From positions 4,154,001-4,218,000 of the forward strand of contig JAGVVL010000002.1 in assembly GCA_018287875.1 (NCBI GenBank): 64,000 nt of DNA, in the 5' to 3' direction. Of the stretch, positions 25,501-36,001 are shown in pieces. The DNA is from Nigrospora sphaerica. Its lineage: Eukaryota; Ascomycota; Sordariomycetes; Amphisphaeriales; Apiosporaceae. A model generated the notes under the pieces. The model did no database searches and was not told the DNA's origin. It saw nothing but the letters and a program-made list of their open reading frames with translations. Both the position numbers and the translations under genes were made by a program. The number at the start of each line of letters is the position of its first letter. Positions within the stretch are counted from its first letter, which is position 1.

Positions 25501-27876
25501 AGTCGATCTCCTGCGTGACATGTCGCTGGCCGAGGTATGCCGTACCATCGCCGTCCCAAGCAGCCCGGTATCGCGTCCAAGCAGCGGCGCCTTGCCGCCC
25601 CTCAGCAGCGGCGGCGGCGGTGGCACCTCTTCCTCGGCGGACGCCATGGCTCCTCGGCTCGCCATCGACCCCAGCACCATCGAAGACGCTGCCGAGGCCA
25701 CAACGCTGCAGACCATTTTCGTCGAGTCCGGTATGCTCGGGAGCCTAGGAGACGTCAACTGGTTTGCGCTGCACATTACTGGGGCAGTGGAGCGTCATCG
25801 GCTGGAGCACGCCTGCGGCCTGCTGGTGGACACGCACCCGATCCTCCGCACGGCATTTGCCTCGCACGACGGCAAACTGTGGCAGGTGGTACTGGGGCCA
25901 AGTCGACCCGACTTCCAGCGCTACCAATGCCCCGGCTGGAGGCTGTCGGCCGCCGCGGGGAAAATGGTCAAAAAGGAGCAAGCTGAAGGCGTGGACTTCC
26001 GGCGGCCCGTGACCAAATTCACGTAAGTTGACGAGGCTTTACCCGCGATACGACATTGTACTGACGGCAGCCACCTAGGTTTCTGGATAGCGGCAAGTCG
26101 TCCATCCTTTTGCTGCGCCTCTCCCGCGCCCAGTACGACGATACGACCCTGACGGCGCTCGTCCGTGACCTCGGCCGCTTTTATGAGCATGGCGAGTCGT
26201 CATCCAGACCCCGGGCCAGAGGCTTCTGCCACGTGGTAAGGGCCGCTGAGCGATCCTTTACTGCTCATGACGGCGCCACCATCAATTATTGGAGGAATCT
26301 TCTCCGAGGCTCCCAGATGACGCATGTCGTGTCCCAGCCAGCGCCCGAGGTGGCCACCTCGCAGTCGCCGCGCACCATTTACCAGCAGATACCCACGGGT
26401 GCGGTGAGGAACCTGGGCATCCCGTTCGAGACTGTGCTCAAGGGCGCCTGGGCCGTCGTCTTGTCCAACCTCTCGGGGCTCGACGACGTCGTTTTTGGGC
26501 AGCTCGTTGAGGGCCCGACGGACAGCAAGAGCCGCGGCGTCGTCGGGCCCTGCGAGGGCGTCGTACCCGTGCGCGCCAAGATCCCAAAGGAGCCCGTGAC
26601 GCCCTACGAGTACTTTGGCGCCATCCAGAGCCAGCACGTCGAGAGCGCGCCGCATGGGAGCATGGCCTTGGGGCCCCTTGTGCGGCTGTGCACCGACTGG
26701 CGGGCGTGGACGCGGTTCGGCAGCGTGGTGCAGCACCTGGGCTCGCCCAGTCGGTGCGAGTCGCTCGCCAGCCTCTCCTTGGGCAGTACGGCGTCGTGCC
26801 GGCTCAGCTGTCTGTCCGAGTCCAACAGTCAGGCGTCGGATCTCTTCGTGCGTTCCACCATCACGGCTGGCGGTCTTGCCGACATCTCCTTGGCCTTCAG
26901 CGAGGCGCGCGTGCCGGCCGCTTTCGCCGAAGACGCGCTGCACATGCTCTGCGCCACCATCAGCCTGCTTACCTCGGCTTTCGTGATGGAACCGCTGATG
27001 CTCCAGAGCCTAAACGACAACACAGCGTCACCCCACGGGCCGCCGCGTATTCCTCTGCCCGCGGCGCCACGGTCGCCGGCGGCGCGACGGTCCGGCGGCG
27101 AGGCGGCGCAAGCCGTGGCCCCCGACCTTGCCAGCGCCGTGCACGACGTGGTCTCGAGTGGGTGGGAAGCGGTGCTCCAGGTCCCGGCGGCCAGCCTGCC
27201 GGGCGACGTGCGCGCCGTTCCCTTTTACGACCTCTGGGGGTCGCTGCTCCCGGCCGTGGAGCTGTCCCGGCACTACACGGAATGCCTGCGCGGGAGCAGC
27301 ATCACGGTGAGCGCCGACGACGTCATCGGCGCGCCGACCATGATGAAGCAGTACGAAATGTTGATCGCGAAGCTGCAGCAAGCGCAGGGCCAGGCCCTCC
27401 CGGCCCTTGACGTGGCCCTGGTACGGGGACGGAGCAGCCTCAGTCCCACGCTGAGCTTGCGGCTGCCGCTGAGAGCCTTGTCCAAAGCCAAGCACTGCAG
27501 GAGGTCGAGCCTCGTTCCCGCCAGCGGTGGCCACGACGGTCTTGTCGGCGCCGGCCTCCCATCGCCACCCATGGGCACGCCCTCGTCGTATGCCATGCCC
27601 TCGTCCCCTCTGTCGCCCGCCGCGGGGGCAGCCAACAGCGCCGCGCGGCGGCAGCAGCCGCAGCAGCCGCAGGGCCACCGCCGCAACGGGGACAGCGGCG
27701 CGTCCATGGAGAGCATGACGACGGGGAGCAGCCAGAGCGACGAGGATGAGCTGCGCGAAGGCGGGGCGTCGCCCTCGGCCGGCGCGGGCGCCTCCAAGAA
27801 GTGGAACACCACTCTCATGGTCAAAAAGGCGCGGGATTCGGCACTGATACGGATGAAACTGGGCGGGAGCTCCTGA
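19521..27876 (+). CDS. NRPS-like protein with all carrier serines replaced
   Basis: Exons 19521-23857, 23911-26022 and 26079-27876 give 2748 residues. Order seen: T1 (~115-185), C-terminal adenylation subdomain only (~250-360, ending in an A10-like LPLDESGRINRRSL), T2 (~380-445), epimerisation domain (~463-900), condensation domain (~935-1370), full adenylation domain (~1385-1895), T3 (~1920-1985), terminal condensation domain (~2050-2430), T4 (~2500-2570) and a Ser/Gln/Gly-rich tail. Functional residues are lost throughout. The carrier motif LGGDS reads LGGSP (P147), LGGDP (P409), LGGSI (I1957) and LWGSL (L2539). The condensation histidine is Q1070 (ITQALCDP) and R2166 (LSRAQYDD). The adenylation P-loop reads GHEGAK, RTGD reads RTGH (H1753) and A10 SGK reads SLE. 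The E domain keeps HHLVTD (597-602), but its EGHGRE block reads QEHDR. Peptide synthesis as in active NRPSs is therefore unlikely. No stop or frameshift occurs in the joined frame. Start is the first in-frame ATG (CAAGATGTCG). Confidence 0.9.
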
Positions 27877-28520
27877 GGCCCCGCGGAGGGCGATGCTATC
27901 TTTTAGTCGGGTTTGTTTGGGTAGGCGGGCGGGCGGGCGCCCTGGGGTTGGTTGACGATGGCGTAGACGTGTCATTTACTTTGTATACTTTTCGGGTTTC
28001 TCCTGGTCCGTCCACGGCTGGTTCGGCGTTGGGCGCTTCTTTGGTCCTGTAGAGATAGAGATACCCTGGGTCCGGCCCGCGTTTAATAGCAAGGCCATGA
28101 TAACACACAAAACCGGCTTCTCCATTCGTGCGAGAACATGCACGGCAGTGATGCCGCGCTGGAGACTGCACTCGGTGCGTGCCAACGCCTCTGCCAGGGC
28201 CGGCAGCGGGATTGGGCAAAGCAACGAGGCGCACTCAGGGGCTGGGCGGTGGGCACCAGCATACTGAAACAAAGGCCGCTCGGGCTTACGGGGGTAAACC
28301 GTCGGTGAGGCCAGTGGCGCTCGGGAAACCAGGGACTAGGCACACACATGCCTGTTCGATACACATGTCATCCCATGGCCGACAGCGAGGACGCCATCTC
28401 ACGAAACCGGCCTATTCATGGCACGCAGTGGGTTGTGAAACTATATATTTCTTTCTTTGCTTGGTTCTGGGGGGTATGTATGCCAAGAGCTTTCCGCCAC
28501 TTCTTGTGCCGCCGTCACCT
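27877..28520. other. Convergent intergenic spacer, NRPS-like / BBE oxidase
   Basis: Tail-to-tail spacer of 644 bases serving both 3' ends. A GGGC tetranucleotide run of about four units lies at 27922-27939. No gene and no recognised terminator signal beyond AT-rich stretches around 27960-27990 and 28440-28460. Confidence 0.5.
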
Positions 28521-30408
28521 TTACGCCCGGCACATGCGGCCGTCGGGCGCGACGGTCCAGGCATCACTACCCACGGTGCGGATGGCGTAGAAGACGCCCT
28601 CGGGGTCCCACTTGCGCTTGATCTCGAGCAGCTTGGGGTAGTTGGCGCCGAAGAAGGTCTCCTGCCAGTTGGGCTGGTTAAAATCGGCCTCGTTGACGTA
28701 GGAGCCCGAGCCGGGCGTGACGGCCTCAATCTGGGGCATGAACTCGTTCGTCATGCGCGTCTGGGCCGCCACCATGTCGGCCCACGGGCCCGTCGACACC
28801 CACGGCGTCGTCAGTTGCATCTGGATGCCGGCCTTGCGCCAGGCCGGGTTGACGCCGTTCTGATAGCCCGCGGGGCCCGGGGCCGTGAGGGCGTCGCCCA
28901 CGGCGATGACGCCGTGTTCCGTCAGGTTGCGCACAACGGCCATGAAATCGTCGTTGTGGTTCACCAGCACGTCGCGGGGGATCAGACGCCCGCCAAAGTT
29001 GTACTCGGCGACGGCGATGTGGCCGTTGGGAAGGGGCCCCATGTACGTGTCGTAGTGGTCCCGGTAGGGCAACGAGGTGTAGCTAGCCTTGTAGGGGATG
29101 CCGGCCGCGTCGAGGTAGGCCGTGAAAGGGGCCAGCACCTCGTCGCGGACATAATCGCCCGTCGAGTTGTAGACGGTAACGGGGTTCACCATCAGCACGC
29201 TGCTAACGACGTAATAAACCACCATGGCACCCTGGTCCACCATGGTAGGGAGAAGCGAGTGGAACTTGGCAACGGCGTCGTAAAACTTGTCGGGCGTCGT
29301 GTACGCAGAAGCCAACTGGAGCGTGGCACCACCCACAGTCATGTCCGGGTGGGCGCGGACCGTGAGGGAGGTGACGACACCATAAGTACCGGGGCCGCCG
29401 CCGCTCAGCGCGAAGTACAGGTCAGGGTTCTCGGTTCTTGACGCCTTGACCAGCTCGCCCGCCGCCGTGACAACCTCGAACTCCAGAGTGTTGTCGGCCG
29501 CCAGCCCGAACGAAGTGGTCAAAGCCGAGTGGCCACCGCCTTGGGTGTAGCCACCGGCCAGGCCGACTGTAGGGCACTCGCCACCGACGACGACGAGGCC
29601 ACGGGCGTGGGCGGCCTCGGTGGCCTCGTAACCCAAGATACCGGCGCCGAACTTGATGGCATCGCCCTGGTAGAGGTCGTCAGACCAGTCGAGGAACTCG
29701 ATGTTCTTCAAGTGGTTGGTCCAGATGGCCAAGGCACCAGCGCCGGTGGAACGGCCGAGGAAGCTAGCACACGGTATCAGTCTCAGCACGCCGTGCTAGG
29801 CCGGTCGAGTACGTACTCATGACCGGTGTTACGGACGAGGGTCCTGATGTTGTTCTTCTTGGCGAAGCGGATAGCAGCTTTGACATCGTCGGGGCTGCTC
29901 ACGTTGACAGCGTAGGCAACGTAGTTGCCTAGCAGGCACGGCTGTGTGCGGGGGGTGAAGGGGTCGCAACTTTGGTTGGCGAAGAAGGGCTGCATTATCG
30001 ACGAGGACGAGGGGATGCTACGGTGCCGGAGCCGTCAGCACGCAGCCGTTGAGACAAGCAGGCCCTTTGGGCCACGGGCCACAACCACATCCGTGGCGCC
30101 GTCCTTCTCACGGCATACGGGGGGACTCACTGCAACTCGGGCGTCGTCCACTGGTCTTGGAGGGCTTTACAAGCAGCCTCATCGTAGGTCGGGTCATGGC
30201 AAGGTGAGCCGAGGGGCACGGTAGCCACCAGGCGGCCGCCGACGGTCGAGTTGAGGGCAGACCAGGCATTTGCCGAAGGCCAGCACGAATCCTGGGGCAG
30301 ACAATGGCAGTCCGGGGAGGCGGCGGCGGGGGCAGGCGGCGATGGGGCGACGTGCGCGAGCACGGCGGCCGGGGCCAGGGACGACAGGAACAGGGAAGCA
30401 GGCTTCAT
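28521..30408 (-). CDS. Secreted BBE-type FAD-linked oxidase
   Basis: Reading on the minus strand, exons 30408-30131, 30017-29817 and 29763-28521 give 573 residues. A signal peptide (MKPASLFLSSLAPAAVLAH) starts the protein. The FAD-binding PCMH domain follows, with NTGHD carrying H159 and GGECPTVG carrying C223. These match the two flavin-attachment residues (8-alpha-histidyl and 6-S-cysteinyl) of bicovalent berberine-bridge-like enzymes. The downstream GGYTQGGGHS and SFGLAADN blocks and the C-terminal BBE segment (YVNEADFNQPNWQETFFG..Y.KL..IKRKWDPEGVFY) are intact. It should be an extracellular or secretory oxidase using O2 and acting on a sugar or small-molecule alcohol, amine or ring; the substrate is unknown. 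It runs convergently with the NRPS-like gene. Such oxidases are common tailoring enzymes in fungal metabolite clusters but also occur alone. Confidence 0.93.
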
Positions 30409-33400
30409 TTCTTGAAAAGAGTGACTGGCGCGACGTGTCGGAAAGGAGCGACGGGACGGGCTGCGGGAGAGCTGAGGGACGACGCAACAGGTTAAGGCTG
30501 AGACACACGGCATCTTTAAACCACCCTCGTCCCCCCTCCCCCAGCCCTCGGTTTGCGGCTCATGTGGGCAACTGCGGCGGCTTCTGCGAGCGAAGTCTCG
30601 ACGGCGTACACGGCGGCGCGAACGCATAGAGGCGTGAAATGAGAGCCCTGCAGGTCTGGACGCCATGCCGAGCCAAGGCAGCCGCACCGCCCCGGTCCAG
30701 ATCCACCGGGATGCAGGTAGCAGGGCCACGAAGCGGCTTCATTTCCCGACTGAGAACCGTCCCGTGGGGTGATTGGCGGTCTTGGGTGGAGGACGTCGGG
30801 TGCGGTGCCGAAAGGCCTCTCTTCTTGCGTGTGGGCGACGGTGGAGGACCAGAAGACGATACTAAGGCAGGCCCGTCGCGTGCTCGCGCATGTGTCTCCT
30901 TACCCTCCCCATCCCAGGGCGGCGGACCCGGTCGCTTCAGTACGAAAACCTGCAGAGGAGACAGGCTGGCGGGGGAGAGGGGCCATGAGGAGGGGGGAAG
31001 GATCTGTTCCCGGGATGTGCGGCCGCCGACGAAGAGCCGGGCGACACGAAGCAAGCGCTACGGTGCCTCTGCGGTGAGGCTGCACGGCGACGTTCCTTCA
31101 GACGCCCAAATCGCGTTAGCAGCTCCGTTCCGGGTGGCCAGCCGGCTGCTCCTGTCTGTCCTTCTTTTTCGGCGAGCCATCCGGCGGTCCGGGGCCGAAG
31201 GCTTGCCCGTCTTGGCTTGGCGGCTTTTGCCCACGTTGCCCGTTCCATACACACGCGCAGCCTGCCCTGTCGGTGGCGCTGGTCATCGAGAAAATATTTG
31301 CCGCGTTCAGTGTCCATGCCGCCCTAACCGGTCGGCAGTTCTGGAGGTCACTGCCGTGGTGTCGCTTCCCTGGGACACGATTCACAGTCCTGCGGACCCC
31401 GTCCCCGCTGCTGTCTGCCTGTCTGTCCGTATCCAGGGCTGTCCGCCTGTCTGCTTATATGCAGGGCCGTCCGCCTGTCCTCCTGTATGCAGGGCTGTTT
31501 GTCGCAGATGCCCCGTGGAGCCATGGTTGGGGGAACGGAGAAGTCGGAGAGTGAGGCGCAGCCCCAGCCTTCCAGGATCCATGCTTTTGATTGGAACCTG
31601 TGGCAGAGCCGGTAGTCCCCTGCTGTCAGATACCCATGTACGGATCCTGTACTCCAGAAATTCTTTTTCGAGTGGACCCTGGGCTGCACGCCTGCGCGCC
31701 TGCACGTCCGCTCGGCCGTCCCTGGGACGAAGCCACCTCGGTACACCGTAACTAACCATTTTACATGCGATAGCGAACCGTGCCTCTTGTTTGTCATGGT
31801 TAGTTCAGCTGGCGGGGCTAATTGCTCGTACGAGCAGGGCATCTGTCTCGCGCTTTTCCCCCATTGCAACCCCTACCAAGCCTACAGACGGGTATCACAG
31901 CTACCACGGTCAACACGATGTTGGTTCACGCGTGGTTGACGCACCCACCGCTCGGACTTCCCTGGATGGTTTGGCGGGCTATCTTTACCGGGTCCATGGC
32001 CTCGTCTATGTCATCCTCCCCCCTCTCCTTCTCTCCCTCTCTCTCTACCGAGTAGAGACAGACGAGAGGGGGTGGCGGGGCTGTGATCACCCGCCACGCA
32101 CAGGAACCCCTCCTCCTCAGGGCACCCGGAGTGGATAGGGGGAAAAGTCCCTTACTGGAGGTCGATAGTAAAGGGCCGAGCGAACACGCCAAGCCGGTCA
32201 TCCCAGGGTTGTCAGGGTGGCCAGGGACGTCGTTCGAGAAGTGTTTCCACTTTGCGAATCCGTGACCGAAGGCCCGGACGGCCAGGGCTGTGGTCCCGTC
32301 CCATCACATCCCATTCATTTGTCCCACGCCGACCGCTATGGATCCGCCCATACTCGCTTGTCCATCATCGTAGATCAATAAGTGCCCGTTCGGTCTAGGC
32401 CCGCCCCCCGGGCACCAATGCCTGGTCTCCACTACTAGGGCAGCCGCCGCTGGAACAAAGTCCCCAAGTCCGCGCCCTTCGCTTACCTCTTGGGTTGGAG
32501 GCTTGGAACGTGCGCTGTTATACGGAGATGGAATCGAGACCCTCGGCGCCCAACGGCCCTTTTCGTCCTCCTCTACAGGCCCTGCTCGGCGTCAAAACTT
32601 TATCCTAAGCACGTATGCTCATTCCGGTCTGTGCTGGCTTGTCCTTTCCACCCCCAACCCAGACGAATCAGAAACCCCCGCAAGACGGGACCATCGCGGC
32701 ATGACAGGCGCACGCCTTTCACTGTCAGCCCTCAGGTGGTGGGGAATATGCAGACGAGGCAGAGAATTAAGTACCTGCTCAATGCACGGGATGCACTTCA
32801 TGCTCCCATTGTGCGAACCGCAGCTTCCGTACGGGCATTTACCAGCGGCCTTCTACGTAACTGCCCACCCGAAACCGGGGCACTACTCACTTGACGTCTT
32901 GGCACGTGGCGTTCCTGCCTGCATTAACTATCCTCTCGGATGTTGCTTCCTATCCCGTGAGAGGCCTGTATCTGTACAGGTTCGTACCTTTATCATCACC
33001 AGTTCGTGATCCGGGATTGCGGCTGTTACATTGTAGGTACTGCTAATCGTCCACCCCCAGCGCCCCTGGACCCACGGCAGCCATGATTGCGTCGATTTGG
33101 TTCTCATCTAGCCGCCTGATCCATCGGAGATTTCCCTCGTGGGCGTCTGCCCGGCCTCTGCTGCTGGTAACGGTCATTTGTGATCATGGGCGCTCGTGCT
33201 CATCGATCCTGGATTCCACATGGCCTTCTGTCGCCGATCGCTGCCGTTCCGCACAGTTGGTTTGCTGGCCGGAAACCCCTCCTCTTCGGCAGACTTGGCG
33301 CAGGGCTCACGCGACATTTCACAATGACGCCGAAGTACGAGCAACCATTGCAGCAGCAACATGGCTTCAAAGTTGGCCGCGCGCCCATCGGCGCTACCTC

Positions 33401-34055
33401 CTGAGGTGGCCAAAAAGCCGTCGGCCCAATACAGTTTCCTCCCCTGTTCCCAGCATGTACATGCCGGCACCGGCATCTTGGCTGGCTGGCGGCTTGGTCG
33501 ATTTCCGGCGACTTCCGGCTAGGCACCCGAGCCCAAGCTATTTGCCAGGCACAGACACTATCAGGGCAGACCTGCCAAAACCAGTCATGGCCGCCGTGGC
33601 CGAATTATGCACACGAAGGGGACGTGGGGTCGCCGGCTGTTTCTCCCAGCCAATGTGAAACGAATACCAACCTATAACACGCGGTCCTACTCTACAGCAA
33701 CCCGGATTCGGTAGCACAGAAGTGGATATAGTCTCAACGCTATCCACATGGCCGTAGTATCGCCACTAGATACTTGGACTCGGGTCCTGGCTGGGTCCTC
33801 TGCTTGACGTTTTCTCGCCAGGCGCCTTCCGGTACGAGCAACATCCCCCACGACGGGGCTTTGCCCGGCGATTTCCCACTTGCGAATCTTACCCGTCGCC
33901 CCGCTGGCCCAGTATCCTGCCGCCGTCTCGGCCGGGAGGGATATATACGGCGTTGCCCATCGGCCACGCCCACCTCTAGTTGGCCGTATGCTATGCTCGT
34001 CAAACGACTTTGGTCCAGGTGACCCATCCGTCTTTCAATCCCCAGCCCAGACGCC
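30409..34055. other. Intergenic region
   Basis: About 3.6 kb. A 370-codon open frame (30639-31751) is the longest here, but it is basic, low in recognisable structure and has overlapping long frames opposite; I do not call it. Contains a 28-base minisatellite at 31411-31494. Confidence 0.45.
31411..31494 (+). repeat. 28-base tandem repeat, three copies
   Basis: Three head-to-tail 28-base units at 31411-31438, 31439-31466 and 31467-31494. Each begins CTGTC/CCGTC and ends CAGGG, with several substitutions between copies. Confidence 0.85.
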
Positions 34056-36001
34056 ATGAGGGGTCTTATGAGGTTTCTGCTCGTGTGCCTCGCCTGGTGG
34101 CCCGCCGTCCAGGCCCAGTCAAATGGGATGGACGCCGGAGCCTTGGCTGCCTTGTCGCAACTCCCGCCATGTGCCGTAAGAACTTCTCGTGGGTGATGAA
34201 CGCCGTCCCCGGGAACTTTGGCTAATTAAAAGCGCCTAGTTGGGATGCCTGAAAGCCGCCGTCGACCGCTCGGCCTGCGAAATGACCGACATGCCGTGTG
34301 TATGCGCCGACGTGAAACTTCAATCCGCCGTTGAAAGCTGTGTATTAGCCAGTTGTACATTGAAGCAGGCTTTGCGTACGTTCCAAGCCGCGCAGATCCC
34401 CATCCCATCCTCCCTAACTGGCGCGTTGCCATGACACTGCATTTCGAACTACCAGACTCCCCATAACTGACCAAATGTTTGATCCAGACACCAAAAATGT
34501 AACAGCGACCAGCTGCGGTGCTCCGATTCGCGATAGGAGGGACTCGTACAACACCATCTCCATCACCCTGGGCGTCCTTTCCGGGTTCTTCATGCTACTG
34601 CGCATCTTCACCAAGCTCGTCATCCTCAAGACGGATCTCGGCGCGGACGATTGGACCATTATCGCCACCGTGTTTAATGGAACTCCTAGCTCGGTGCTCA
34701 ATATTCACGGGCTGACGGCCAGTAAGCAACTCCCGCTGGCTTCTTTTCTGCCCGTTCCAGCATAAGCCTCTCCTCGGTGCTCCCGCTATTCTTTGAGTCT
34801 GTCTTTCTGGCCTCATGAGGCTCCGGATCCTGCTATCCGACCAAGTGTTTTGGGAACATTGCTGACTTTGGGTGGTGAAGATGGGCTTGGTACGGACGTT
34901 TGGACCGTTCCCTTTGACAATATCACGGCGTTTGTCCGCTCCTTCTTCGTCATGGAGATTCTCTACTTCTCTCAGATCACGCTACTGAAGTTGTCGCTAC
35001 TCTTCTTCTATCTGCGCATCTTCCCGGGCACGAATGTGCGACGCCTGCTGTGGGGAACGGTTGTTTTCAACTGCCTCTTCGGCGCTTCCTTTGTCGTGGC
35101 TGCCATTTTCCAGTGTTCTCCCATCCCGTACTACTGGCTGCGGTGGGATGGCGAGCACAAGGGGACTTGCATCGACATCAACGCTCTAAGCTGGTCAAAT
35201 GCAGGCATTTCCATCGGCCTTGACGTGTTCATGCTGGTTGTCCCCCTTTGGCAGCTCTCGGGTCTGAAGATGCATTGGAAGAAGAAGCTTGGTGTCGGTG
35301 CCATGTTCCTTGTGGGCACATTGTAAGCAACGACCCCCTCGTTTCCAAAAGTAGATGTGGCTGACCAGCCATCCGGCCGCAGTGTGACCGTCGTCAGCAT
35401 CCTACGCCTGCAAGCACTGGCGAGCTTTGCCGTGACGCAGAACCCGACCTGGGACAACTGGGCAGTGGCCAACTGGTCCACGATTGAGATCAACGTTGGT
35501 AGGTCTTTCATCCTCGCCCTCTCTTTCTGACCCACGGTCCTTCGGCCATGCGCACGCCTCCCTTTCCCCGCCTTCTGCGCTTTTCGCTAATCGTTCTGCC
35601 CCAAAACAGGCATCATCTGCGCCTGCATGCCGTCGCTGCGCCTTCTCCTGGTCAAGTTCTTCCCCAAGGTGGTGGGAAGCTCATCATACGCAGGCACGGG
35701 CGGGCCCAACTCGCGGGCCCAGTACTATATGAGCGGCAACGGCAAAGACATGCCCAGCCAGTCCTACGGCACGAGCAACCACAGCAAGGCGGTCCGGAGC
35801 CCTACCTCGTCCAAGTCTTCCGACTCCAAGGCGGGCGGCATCACCTTCACCAAAACCTACGCCGTCGAGTACCACGGCGATGACTACGATGAGGCCAACC
35901 TGGTGCGGATGGAGCCGCTCAACAAGCAGCACAAGATCGACACGGGCGAGAGTGCAGCGCGCTCTGGAGATTCGAGGCGCGGGGGTGGATCTCTCGTCTG
36001 A
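34056..36001 (+). CDS. CFEM-domain Pth11-like seven-helix receptor
   Basis: Exons 34056-34175, 34240-34375, 34488-34721, 34881-35322, 35383-35498 and 35610-36001 give 479 residues; all junctions stay in phase. A signal peptide ([20 protein letters not shown]) is followed by a CFEM domain whose eight cysteines are spread over exons 1-3 (PPCA, LGC, SAC, MPC, VC, ESC, ASC, TSCG). Then comes the fungal rhodopsin-like seven-helix region with the family blocks [35 protein letters not shown] and [22 protein letters not shown]. The cytosolic tail is short, polar and Ser/Gly-rich. Pth11-type proteins are plasma-membrane or endosomal receptors; in plant pathogens some sense host surfaces, and extracellular CFEM modules can bind haem or iron. 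The ligand cannot be inferred here. The gene is isolated between long spacers. Confidence 0.93.

Noticed and set aside
26071..26078. Alternative acceptor CAG at 26070 for the second NRPS intron
   Set aside because: It shifts the frame. The acceptor CTAG ending at 26078 continues directly into the condensation-domain core.
30639..31751. 370-codon open reading frame on the plus strand
   Set aside because: No domain or family resemblance. Composition is basic with many Cys/Pro/Arg, long frames overlap it on the other strand, and it contains a minisatellite. GC-rich DNA produces such frames by chance.
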